From: Pleodorina starrii
Lineage: Eukaryota > Chlorophyta > Chlorophyceae > Chlamydomonadales > Volvocaceae
Length of the DNA stretch: 64,000 nucleotides
Assembly: GCA_030267565.1 (NCBI GenBank)
Contig: BRXU01000037.1
Location: forward strand, 62,001-126,000
Direction of reading: 5' to 3'
The notes below the pieces were generated by a model. The model searched no databases. It saw only the letters and a list, made by a program, of their open reading frames with translations, and had not been told where the DNA came from. Below are positions 37,601 through 49,600 of this stretch, in pieces; position 1 is the first letter of the stretch, and the number at the start of each line of letters is the position of its first letter. The position numbers and the translations under genes were made by a program.

Positions 37601-40600
37601 CCGCCAGCACGGGCTTGTCCGCAGCAGCGCTCGCCCCAAACGCCAGGGCGCAGTCCTCGGCACTGGAAACATCGGCCTTGACCACCTCGACCAGGCCCTG
37701 CGAGTGCAGCAGCAGTGACGACAGGGCTGCCTCGGAGGCGCCGCCCTCGGCACGACCCGAGCGGCCCAGCAGCTGGATGTGGCAGCCGGCGTGCTGACGC
37801 GCCAGCCAAGCCGCCAGCAGCAGCCCCAGCGAGCCCAGGCCGCCGCTGATCACCACGCGGCCGGCGGGGCTTGCCAGCGGCTGCTGCTGCGGGTTGAACA
37901 CCACCACCTTGCCCACGTGGCGCGCCTGCGACATCTGCCGCAGCGCCGCCGCGACGTTGCCCAGGGAATGGCCCGCCAGCGGCAGCGGCCGCAGCGCGCC
38001 GCTGCTCACGCCCGCAGCCACGCGCAGCATGGCGGACTGTACCGCGGTGTCGGGCAGGAAGTCCACCGCCACGAAGGACGCGGCCACGTCGGGCCGCTCG
38101 GCCTGCAGGCGGGACACGGAGAAGACGTCGCGCTTGCTGATCTCCACGAACCGGCCGCCGCGGCGCAGCAGGCTCAGCGTCGCCGACACCAGGCCGGGGC
38201 TGGTCAGCGTGTTCAGCGCCACGTCCACCCCGCCGATGCGCCGCGCGGTCAGCTCCTCCACGAAGCCCAGATCGCGGCTGGTGGACACGTGGCGCACGCC
38301 CAGGCCGCGCAGCAGCGCGCGCTTGGACGGGCTGCCGGCGGTGGCCACCACCTCGCCGCCCAGCGCACCCACCACCTGCAGCGATGCCAGGCCCACGCCG
38401 CCCGCCGCGCCGTGCACCAGCACGCGCTCGCCGGGCCGCAGCCCGGCGGCGTCGCCAAACACCTGGTGCGCGGTGATGAAGACGGTGGGCATGGTGGCCG
38501 CCTCCTCGAAGCTCAGGCAGCCCGGCATCGCCACCAGCGTGTGCGGGCTGCTGTGCACCAGCGTGCCCAGGCTGCCGGCGGCCAGGCCGAACACGGCCGT
38601 GCCGGGCGGCAGCAGCGAGCCATCCACGCCCGCGCCCGCCGCCACCACCACGCCCGCGCAGTCGCCGCCCGGCGCGCCCGGGTCTCCCGGATACATGCCC
38701 AGCACATTGAGCACGTCGCGGAAGTTGAGCCCCACGGCCCGGACCCGCAGCGCCACCTTGCCGGCCGGCACCGCCTCCACCGAAGCGCTGCTGCTGTCTC
38801 CGCCAATGGGCGACGGCAGCGGCTGCGGCACCAGGTTGCCCAGGGCGCCGCGGGGCCGGGGAACCAGCTGGAAGTCCACTTCGGCTTCAGCCACTTCGGT
38901 GGGCAGCAGCACGGGCAGCGCCGCTGCGCCGGCGGTGACCCGCACGCCTTGAACATCCAGTGGCTCGCTCAGCTTCCGTCCCGTAGACTCCACCTCCAGC
39001 GCGACTGATGGCGCATCCTCTAACAACGCCTCCTCGGCGCTCCTCTGCACCAAGCCAACAGAGCGCCCGGGCTGCTCCGTCGCGACCGCGCGCACCATGC
39101 CCTGCAGCTCCTCGCGCCACAGCGCCTCGCTGCGGCAGCCAGCAGCACGCTGGCTGGAGAGCCGCAGCGCGGCCTGGGGCGTCGAGGACAGCGCCTGCAG
39201 GGCCGCCAGCAGCGCCGGCGGCGCATCCTGCCCTGGCGCAAGCTCCAGGGAGGCCGACGGGCCCGCCGGTGCCAGCTCGGGCATGGCTGCCTCAGAGACA
39301 GCCAGCTGGGTCGCGTACAGGATGTCGCGAAGGAGCACGGCGGCCTCCGCGCCAGCGGCCTCGGCCCCGGCCTTGGCAGCAACCGAGGGTGCGGCAGCCG
39401 CCGCCGCGGCGGCGGCGGCGACGCCGCCAGCGGCACGGAGCTCCTTGGCGATCAGGCGGGACACGCCGTACAGTGCAGCACCGTCACCGCTGCTGATGCG
39501 GTAGTCCAGCTCGACCTGGCCAGCGGCGGCAGCGGCGGTGGCGGAGCCAGCGGCGGCGGCGGCGGACGCCCAGGCCGCCTGCGTGTCGGGGTCCGCCAGC
39601 GTCGCGCCTACGCCCGCCGCCGTCTCTGCTCTAAGCGGCACGCGCACAAGGCCCACGGCGGCCGGCACCCGCAGGACGGCCGTGGCGCCCGCGGCCACGG
39701 GCACGGCGCCGACCTGCAGGCTGCAGTCCAGCAGGGCGGGGTGCAGCAGCGTACCGCTGGAGTCCGCAGGTGGCTCCAGGCGCGCCAAGGAGCTGGCGGC
39801 GGGCCACGACTGCACCGGCCGGTCGATGCCATTGCTGCTGCAGCCGCTGTCCGCAGGGTCCGCAGGGTCAGCGGGATCAGCAGGGTCGCTGCTACTGCCG
39901 CCCCGCTGCCAGCTGCGGACGAGGGCAGCGAGGGCGCACAGCCGCGCGGTCGTCTCACCGCCGCTTCCGCTGGTGGCGGTGGCGGCGGCCTTCTCCCGAC
40001 GGCCCACCAGCGTCGCAAGTGCGCGAAAGTGCACCGTGCCAGCAGCGGCAGCGCCGCCGCGGAGGTGCAGCGCCTCCGACCGGATCGCGACGCGGCCCGT
40101 CGTCAACGACACGCCGCAGCGCAGCAGCAGCCCGCCCTCGAACGACTCGTCGCCGGGATGCGGGAGCACCAGCGGCGCCGGGATGGTCGCATCCGCCAGC
40201 GCGACCTCCAGGCCGCCGTCGGCACCGGCACCTCCCGCCGTCGACGCCGCCGACAGGGTCGCCACGCAGGCGGTGGCCATCTCCATGAAGCCGGCGCCCG
40301 GGAACACCGACCGGCCGCGGACGCGGTGGTCCCACAGGTAAGCCAGGCGGGAGGTGCGGGTGATGCGGCACTCGAAGAAGGCCGTGCGGGCCGCCTGCTG
40401 CTGCGGCGATGACGCCACCGTGTGGACCAGCGCGTTGGCGACGGGCTGCAGCCAGTGGTGCTGCTTGCGCCAGGGCAGCAGCGCCTCAGACGCGGTGCTG
40501 CGGGAGAGAGAGAAAGCAGGGCGCACCGGCGTCTCGCTCTTCGCGTTCATGGTGGAGGTGGAGGTGGAGGCCACCAGCACGTGGGCGTTGGTGCCCTGGA

Positions 40601-43600
40601 AGGCAAAGGCGCTGACGCCGCAAACAGCCGACTCGGTCCTCGTCTCGAACGGGAGGGCTGTAGGCGCCGTCAGCGCCAGCTCGGCGCCGCGGCCCGCCGC
40701 CGCAAGCGGCTGCAGCTGCCGCGGCAGCGACCAAGCCTCCGGTGCGGAGGTCTGCGTGATGGCGGCCTCGACGTGCTCGTTCAGGTGGCGCAGGTGCATG
40801 ATGGGCAGTGCCGACCCGTGGGTCACGACGTGCAGCGCCTGCGCGAGGCCCACCACACCGGCGCCCGGCTCCGCGTGGCCGTATGAGGACTTCGACGACA
40901 GCAGCGGCACCGGCACCGGCCCGCCTGCGGCGGCCGGAGGCAGATTCAGGTCCAGGACGGTGAGCGCGGCTCCGACCTCGATGGGGTCGCCCAGCGGCGT
41001 GCCGGTGCCGTGCATCTGCAGCGCCGTCACGGCGGCGGCGGACAGCCGCGCCTCCTCCAGCGCCTTGCGGACCACGGCCTGCTGTGCGGGGCCGTTGGGT
41101 GCGGTGAGGCTGCTGCTGCGACCGTCCTGGTTGACGGCGGCGCCCAGCAGCACCGCCAGCGGCTGTTGTTGGGAGCGCAGTACGGTGCTTGCGCCGGGCA
41201 GAGGCGCCAGGCAGAGGACGCCGACGGCCTCGGAACGCACGTAGCCGTCCGCGGCGGCGTCCAGGGTCTTGCAGCGGCCCTCGGGCGACAGCATGCCTGC
41301 GGCCAGAGGAGGACGGTGAGGGCGCTTTGAGTAACCGATACCTTTCGCATCCTAGGGCGCAACGGTGGGGCCAGGGGCCCGGCGAACCGAGGCCCTGCCT
41401 GGACAATCCAAAGTTATAGCCGTTTTACTCACCCGCTTTCTGGAACATCGCCGGTGTGTCCGGAATGAGCATCACGTTGGCGCCGCCGGCCAGCGCCGCG
41501 CCGCAGCCTCCCAGCGCCAGGGCCGCCAGCGCGGAATGCACCGCCACCAGACTGGACGAGCAGGCGGTGTCTACGGTGACGGCGGGGCCGCGAAGGCCAA
41601 AGGTGTACGACAGCCGGCCCGCCACCACGGACAGCGACAGGCTGCCGGTGGCGGTGTAAGCGGTGGGCTGGCGGCTGTAGCGGGAGGTGAGCTTGCCGTA
41701 ATCCAGGGCGGAGGTACCCACGTAGACGCCCCAGCCGTCCCGGGCGACGCCGAAGAGGTCGCCGGGGGCGGTGGCGGCGGCGGCGGGGGTGGCAGCGCTG
41801 GCCGCCGCGGCCGCCGCGGCGGCGGTGGGAATCTCCTGCATAGCAGGAAGGACAGAGCGGAGCAGCGGAGGAGCGGTCAGCCCGGTTGGGAGAAAGGACC
41901 CGCCTGTTCCAACCCAAACTACCACCACCTGCGTCTTTGCGGGTTGCCACGAGCTACCATGTACAATACCAAAACCACTGAGCTAGGCACTGCCGCCTTA
42001 CGAAACAACACAACCTTATTCACATCGGGTACACAGCCGCTCAACCCCATTGTTCCGTGCTGACACTGTTGTCAAGCACAGATCAAGCAGCGACCCGCCC
42101 ACACTCTGCGTTACCCACCCTTGCAAACGCCTCCGCGCACGTCTGCATCAGCAGCCGTTGGTGGGGATCCATCAGAGCCGCCTCGCCGTCGCTGATGCCA
42201 AACGCGGCAGCATCGAAGGCGCTGACGCCCTCCAGGAACGCCCCGAAGCGCACCGGCGGGCCGTCAAACAGGCCAGCGTGCGCATCGACGTCGTACCGGC
42301 TGTACGGCACGACGCTGACGGCGTCGGCGCCGGCGGCCTCAGCCGCCGCAGGGGCAGCTGGCAGCGCTACTGACATGCTGACGATGCCGGCCGTCAGGGA
42401 CCTGCCATGCGGCGGAAGCGGCGCTACCGCGGCCAGCGGAAGCGCGCGCGCAGGGACCGCCGCGGGGGCGGCGGCGGCAGCAGCAGCCGCCGCCGGCGCT
42501 GGCGCACCGGCGGCCGGCGGTACCCGGGCCGCAATGAGGGCGGCGATGGCGGCCGGCGTGGGGTAGTCGATGGCCAGGGTCGGCGGCAGCGTCATGCGGA
42601 ACGCTGCCTGCAATTGGTTCCGGAGCTCCACCGCCGCCAGGCTGTCCAGCCCCGCCGCCATCAGCGGCACGTCAGACTCCAGCGCAGCGGCTCCGCCGCC
42701 GCCGCCGAGGACCTCCGCTGCGATCTGCACGACGGTACGGGTGATGTCGATGCTCTGTTGCGCCAGCGGCGCCGGGGCTGCGGCAGAAGGCGGAACAGCT
42801 GCCAGCGCCGCCGCCGCTGGCGCTGCCATTGGTGCGGCGGCGGCGGCGGCGGGCAACGGCAGCGGGAGGCGGGCCGCGATGAGATCGGCGATGGCCGCTG
42901 GCGTGGGGTAGTCGAAGACCAGCGTGCCCGGCAGCTGCAGCCCCAGTCGTCCCTCCAGCGCGTTCCTCAGCTCCACTGCGCCCAGGCTGTCCAGCCCCGA
43001 GCCCATCAGCGGAGCGTCCGCCGCAACCGAGGAGCCAACCACGCCACTGACGGTGTCCTGCACTTCCGCCAGCACGCGCGCACGCTGCGCCGCCGCCACC
43101 GCCGCTGCATCCACGACGTCAGCGACGGCGCGGCGTGCAGGCTGCACTGCAGGTGACGCCGGCGCCGTCGGGCGCAGCGCCACGGGCTGCTGCGGCAACG
43201 GCTCCGGCTTTGTCAGCTCCCCAGCGAAGTGCTGGAACATGAGCGGCACGACGCCGCCGCGACGGCGGGCGGTGGTCTCCAGGAAGCGCCGCCAGCGGAA
43301 GGGCACCACCGGCACGACCGCCGCTGCGGCGGCGGCGGCGGCGCCGCCGCCGCCGAGCCGGGAGCCCATCTGCGCCACCGGCGCGGCGCACAGCACCCTC
43401 TCCAGAGCCTCCAGGCCCTGCCGCGGCGGCAGCATCATCATGCCCAGCCGCTCCACTTTGCGAGCCACAGCCGCGTTGGCAGCCATGCCCGCGCCCGCCC
43501 AGGCTCCCCACTGGATGGAAGTGGCGCCGACGCCAGCGGCACGGCTGGCGGCCGCCAGTGCATCCAGGGCGCCGTTGGCTGCGCTGTAGCTGGCCTGGCC

Positions 43601-46600
43601 TGCGGAGCCCAGCAGCGAGGCGACGGAGGAGAACAGCACGTGGCTGGCGACCGGCGCCGCGCCGCCCAGGCGGCGGAGGATGGCGGCGCTGCTGCGCTTG
43701 GTGGCGGACACCTGTCGGATGCCAGCTGCGCTCTGGCGATCTAAAACGGCGTCGGCCAGGATGCCGCCGGCGTGGAAGACCGCCAGGATGGGATGGCGCG
43801 GCGCGGCGGAGCTGCCGTCAGCGGCCACGTCGTTGCCGGCGGCCTCTTGGAGCAGCCAGGCCTGGTCGGCGGCCGCCGCCGCGTCGACGGCGCTGATCGT
43901 GACGAGCGACCCGTGGGTCTGCGTCACGGCTGAGAGCTGCTCGGCGGCCGCCGCGGTGCCCGGGCGGCCGGTGCGGCTGGTGAGGTGGATGTGCCGCACA
44001 CCCTGGCCGAGCAGCCAGCGGGCGGTGAGGAGGCCGAGGGTACCCAGGCCGCCGACGATGACGATGGTGCCGTCCCGGGGAGAGGCGGGGAAAAAGGTGG
44101 CGAGCGGAGGTGCTGAGACGACCACCTTGCCCACGTGGCGCGCCTGCGACATCTGCCGCAGCGCCGCCGCGACGTTGCCCAGGGAGTGGCCCGCCAGCGG
44201 CAGCGGCCGCAGCGCGCCACGGCTCACGCCCGCAGCCACGCGCAGCATGGCGGACTGCACTGCGGTGTCGGGAAGGAAGTCCACCGCCACGAAGGACGCG
44301 GCCACGTCGGGCCGCTCGGCCTGCAGGCGGGACACGGAGAATACGTCGCGCTTGCTGATCTCCACGAACCGGCCGCCGCGGCGCAGCAGGCTCAGTGTCG
44401 CCGACACCAGGCCGGGGCTGGTCAGCGTGTTCAGCGTCACATCCACCCCGCCGATGCGCCGCGCGGTCAGCTCCTCCACGAAGCCCAGGTCGCGGCTGGT
44501 GGACACGTGGCGCACGCCCAGGCCGCGCAGCAGCGTGCGCTTGGACGGGCTGCCGGCGGTGGCCACCACCTCGCCGCCCATCGCACCCACCACCTGCAGC
44601 GACGCCAGGCCCACGCCGCCCGCCGCGCCGTGCACCAGCACGCGCTCGCCGGGCCGCAGCCCGGCGGCGTCGCCAAACACCTGGTGCGCCGTGATGAAGA
44701 CGGTGGGCATGGTGGCCGCCTCCTCGAAGCTCAGGCAGCCCGGCATCGCCACCAGCGTGTGCGGGCTGCTGTGCACCAGCGTGCCCAGGCTGCCGGCGGC
44801 CAGGCCGAACACGGCCGTGCCGGGCGGCAGCAGCGAGCCATCCACGCCCGCGCCCGCCGCCACCACCACGCCCGCGCAGTCGCCGCCCGGCGCGCCCGGA
44901 TCTCCCGGGTACATGCCCAGCACATTGAGCACGTCGCGGAAGTTGAGCCCCACGGCCCGCACCCGCAGCGCCACCTTGCCGGCCGGCACCGCCTCCACCG
45001 CAGCGCTGCTGCTGTCTCCGCCAATGGGCGACGGCAGCGGCTGCGGCACCAGGTTGCCCAGGGCGCCGCGGGGCCGGGGTACCAGCTGGAAGTCCCCGAC
45101 GGGCTCACCGCTTCCGCCGGCCAGCGACCCGGGCAGCAACACTTCCCGCAGCAGCACTCCACCGGTCCGCACAGCACCGAATGCGTCATCATCCCGGGCA
45201 ACCGCCGTCGCCTCGATCGTCAGCACGGCGCGGGACCGGCGCGCCTTGCCGCCATCGCCGTGCGCACCGGCACCCTCGCCCTGGCTGCTGGCCGCGCACA
45301 GGACGCCCGTCTCAGCCTCGACGGTCCGCAGCAGCGCCGCGGCGGCGCCGCCGGCCATGGCGGCGGCGGGATCGGCCGCCGCCGCCACCGCCCCCACCGG
45401 CGCCGCCAGTTTGATGCCGGGCACACCCGCCCGGACGGCCTGCTGCGCCAGGCCGATCGCCGTCAGCTGCTGGGCCTCCGGCGCGAAGCGCGTGTCCAGC
45501 TGCACGACAGGTCCGCCGTACATGTCGTTGTCGGCGCTGTACGGCTCCGCAGCCGTCTGGACCAGCTGGTACATGACCTCCGTCGCTTCCTCTGCCTCGG
45601 CCGCAGCCGGGGGCCGGCCGACGGCTGTTGCTGCCGCTGCGGCGGCAGCGCCGGCGGCGGCGGCAGTGGTCACCGTTGGGGCGGTGAGCTGCTCGTCGTG
45701 TCGGTCTGCAGCCCTTGCGGCGTCGAAGGTGGCAAAAAGCGCCGACGCGGTCGCCCGGCGAGCCTCCAAGCCGTGCAACGACCCCATGGACGACGCGCAC
45801 GCCGTTGCCGGCTGATCAGCGGCGCCGCCGTCAGCGGTGATGTAAAAGTCGGTGACGGCGCGACCGTCGCTGGCGCCGGGCCGCAGCGCGGCGACTGCGT
45901 GGAGGACCTGGCGCGTGTCTGCACCCGCCACCGCGGCGCTGTGGCCCTTGCGCTGCTGCTGCTGCTGCGACGGCGGCGGCGGCGTGTAGCACTCCAGCGA
46001 CGCCGGCACGCGCAGCTCGCCGCTGCAGCCGGCCTGCAGCGCCGCCACCGCGCCGAGCTGCAGCACGCAGTCCAGCTGCGCGGGCGTCACGCGTCCCGAC
46101 GACGACGACTCGGCGTTGCCATCCAGGTCGCCGCCACTGAGGATCTCCGCAGTCACGCGCGGCGGCGGCCGCGGCGCGGCCGGGCGCGGCTGCCCGCTGG
46201 CCCCGCCGGCCTGGAAGCCCATGATCACCCTTCCCAGCGCTGCCAGCTGAGCTTCCTTTCCATCCGGAGCCGCCACAGCCCGCGCCGGGCGCGGGTCGGC
46301 CGGCTCGGCGGTTCCCTGCTGGGAGTCAGCGGCCACAGCGGCGGCCACCGCCACCGCATCGGCCGTCCGAGTGCGCACGACCTGCACTGCCGCCAGGAGA
46401 TGCGTCCGCAGCGGCTTGGGCCGCGGTGCAGCCGCGGCCGTGGGGACGGGCTGTTGGTCGTCCACGTGGCTGTAGATGGCCAGGGAGCCACGGGCCAAGT
46501 CCACCCGGCAACCCAGGACCACCCGGGCGCCGCTGTTGCCGCTGCTGACGTTGTCGCCCGACAGGTCCGGCAGCACGCAGGGCGACGGAACGGTCACGTC

Positions 46601-49600
46601 ACACAGCGCCACACGGGGCTCGTCCTGGTCACCGCCGTCGCCGCTGCCACTGCCGCCGCCACCGGCGGCGGCGGCGGCGGCTGCGGCGACGCGTTTCTGC
46701 TGGGGCTGCGGCTGCGAGGGCAGCAGCAGCGCCGCGGCGGCGCCGCGGGCCATCTCGAGGAAGGCTGCCGCCGGCACCAGCGCCCGCCCGGCCACACGGT
46801 GGTCCCACAGGCCGGCGTGACGCGCCACTGAGAGCTCCGTCTCGAAAATCGCAACGCGGGAAGCGGCCCCTGGTGAGAGCAGCGCACGGCCGACCCATGG
46901 GTCGGGAATGGGGTGCACCCACATCCGGCGCCGCTGCCAGAGCGGCCTGGCGGTGGTGATGATTGTGGTCTCTGCGGCAGCGGCGGCAGAGCCGGCAGGC
47001 TTGCAGACGAGAGCGTGGGCGTTGGTGCCCTGGAAGGCGAAGGCGCTGACGCCGGCGACGAGCGACTCCAGCGATTGCGGGCCCTGCAGCGACTGCGCCG
47101 CGCGCGGCATGGTGGCCGCAGGCGCGCCGTCAGTGGTGGCAGCCTCCAGCGCCGCCACCACGTACGCGTTGGGCTCGCGGAGGTGCAGGATGGGCGCCAC
47201 GGCACGGACGTTGAGCTGCTGTACGGCGAAACACATGCCTGACACGCCCGCCCCCGGCTCCGAGTGACCTAGCATGCTCTTGGCTGCCAGAAGCTGTAGC
47301 GTCGCCGCCGGCGGCGCCGCAGCGGCGGCGGCGCCGCCGTATGGTAGTGGCGACTTGGCGGGCGCTAGGACCTCCAGGGAGGCTCCGACCTCGATGGGGT
47401 CGCCCAGCGGCGTGCCAGTGCCGTGCATCTGCAGCGCGCGCACGGCAGCGGGCGCGATGTCGGCGGCGCGCAGGACGGCGCGGATCAGCGCCTGCTGCGC
47501 GGGGCCGTTGGGCGCGGTGAGGCTGCTGCTGCGGCCGTCCTGGTTGACGGCGGCGCCCAGCAGCAAAGCGAGCGGCTGCGCAGCCGCCGCAGCGGCGGGG
47601 CCAGCGGCAGGCAGCGCCTGCAGGAGCATCATGGCAGCGGCCTCCGCGCGCACGTAGCCGTCGGCAGCGGCATCCAGGGCCTTGCAGCGACCGTCTGGCG
47701 ACAGCATGCCTGCAGTCACGGCGGCCATAAGCAGCAGCAAGTGCGATTCGGTATGACGACAAGGAACTCCTAGCCAAGCGTTGGGGTGTGACCACATAGT
47801 GGCCGTGCAGCTTCGTTAATCGTTATATGGGAATGGAGTAACCACAGCGCATCCCTTCCCGTAGCTTTCCTGCTTAGGCTCGTCAAGGCCATCTGTGGCG
47901 GCGCATAACAAAGGCACGACACACATACCTGCGCGCTGAAACATGGCTGTCGTACTGGGCAGCAACATCATGTTAACGCCGCCGACCAGCGCCGTCGCCC
48001 CCGGCGCCCAGCGGCCGCTGCCCTCCGCCGCCGCCGCCGCCGCCGCCGCCCGCGATGGAGACATGGCCGAAGGCGACGTCAGGTACTCGTGCGCCATCGT
48101 CGTTGCAACCAGACTGGACGAGCAGGCGGTGTCGACGGCCAACGACGGACCGCCAAGGCCCAGGTGGTAGCTGATGCGTCCGGCTGCGACGGACAGTACG
48201 GCACCCTGTGCTGCGTACGGCCCCGACGCCGCACCGTGCGCCTCGCACAGGCGATGGTACTCCGTCCAGGAGATGCCGAGGTAGACACCTGTACGGCTCC
48301 GCACGGCGACGGCGTCCGCGGCGGTAGCGGCGCCGCCAGGGGCGACGGCGTCGCCTGCGTTCGTGCCAGCGTTGACAGCAGCTGACATTGTGCTGCAGAC
48401 GGCGAGCTGAAGCATCAGGCGGTGCTGCGGGTCCATGGCCATGGCCTCGCTGTACGACAGGCCGAAGGCGGCGGCGTCGAAGTCAGCCGCGCCCGCCAGG
48501 AAGGCACCGAACTGCACCGCCACGCCGGCGCCGTTGCTCTCCACGCTTGGCGTCGCCGTGCGGTCCCAGCGCTCCAGCGGCACTGACGTGATGCTGTCGT
48601 ACACCGGCACGCGGCCGCCGCCAATCCACGCCGCGTCGGCGCCGGCAGCGGCGACGTCGCCGGCAGTGGCGCCGGCGCCGCCAGCGGCCCCCAGCAGCGG
48701 CGCCATCTCATAGCTCAGGACGCCGACCACGGTGGACGGAGCCGCGTCGGCGGCGGCCGCCGGCGCCAACGGCATCGCCGCCGGCGGCGCGGCGGCAGCG
48801 CGGCCAATGTCGTACCCCATCACCAGCTGCTGCACAAAGTCAAGATCCTCTTCGCCGGACTCGGCTTGCAGCGGCATCGCCGCCGCCACCGCTGCCGACG
48901 GCGGTGGCGGCGCCGCCGCCGCCAGCTTGTCGGCCAGGTACTGCGTGATGGCGGCGGTGGTGGGGTAGTCGAAGATGAGGGTCGCGGGCAGCGGGACGCC
49001 GCCCAGCCGCCGAGACACCAGGTTGACGTACTCGACGGCGCCAAGGCTATCCAGGCCGCCTGTGGGGGCGGAACAGGCGCCCATACCATGAGTGAGCGCG
49101 TTAAAATGCGGCATGGGCCCTTTAGACTACATCTACCCGAGCTGCGCCGCTGGCCCGTCCTGACCACCATCCCTCCTGCCATCATACACCTGCAGTATCC
49201 ATCCAGGCCCGGGCGCGAGTCAGAACGGAAGCAGAGCGAGAACACCTACCGGACATGAGCGGCTCGTTCTCCGGCAGAGCGCTGCCCAGCACCTCTACCA
49301 GCGCCGCTTCGACCTCGCGCTTCACAGTCTCCCGGCTATAGCGCGGCTCCGAAGCCGCCAGAGCCGCCGCCGCCGTCGTCGTCGCCACCGCGGCAGCAAC
49401 CGCTGGCAGCTCGGGCGGCGCCTGGGCCTCCGCCTTTGACGGCTGCCGCAGGGCGTAGAACCTGCCGTACAGGGGGTGCTCCCGCGAGTGCTGTGACAAG
49501 TACTTGCCCCAGCGGAAGGGGTTGACGGTGACGACGCGCGCCGCTGGCGGCGGCGGCGCCAGCGGCAGCGGCACGGCGGCGCCGCGGCCGCTGGCGGCGG

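Noticed and set aside
44135..46831. Long plus-strand open frame (about 900 codons) opposite module 2
   Set aside because: It is rich in His, Arg, Gln and Ala with no domain, mirrors the minus-strand ER-KR coding, and recurs opposite each similar block (about 23547-25394, 30983-32296, 37779-39008). It is an antisense shadow in G+C-rich DNA.
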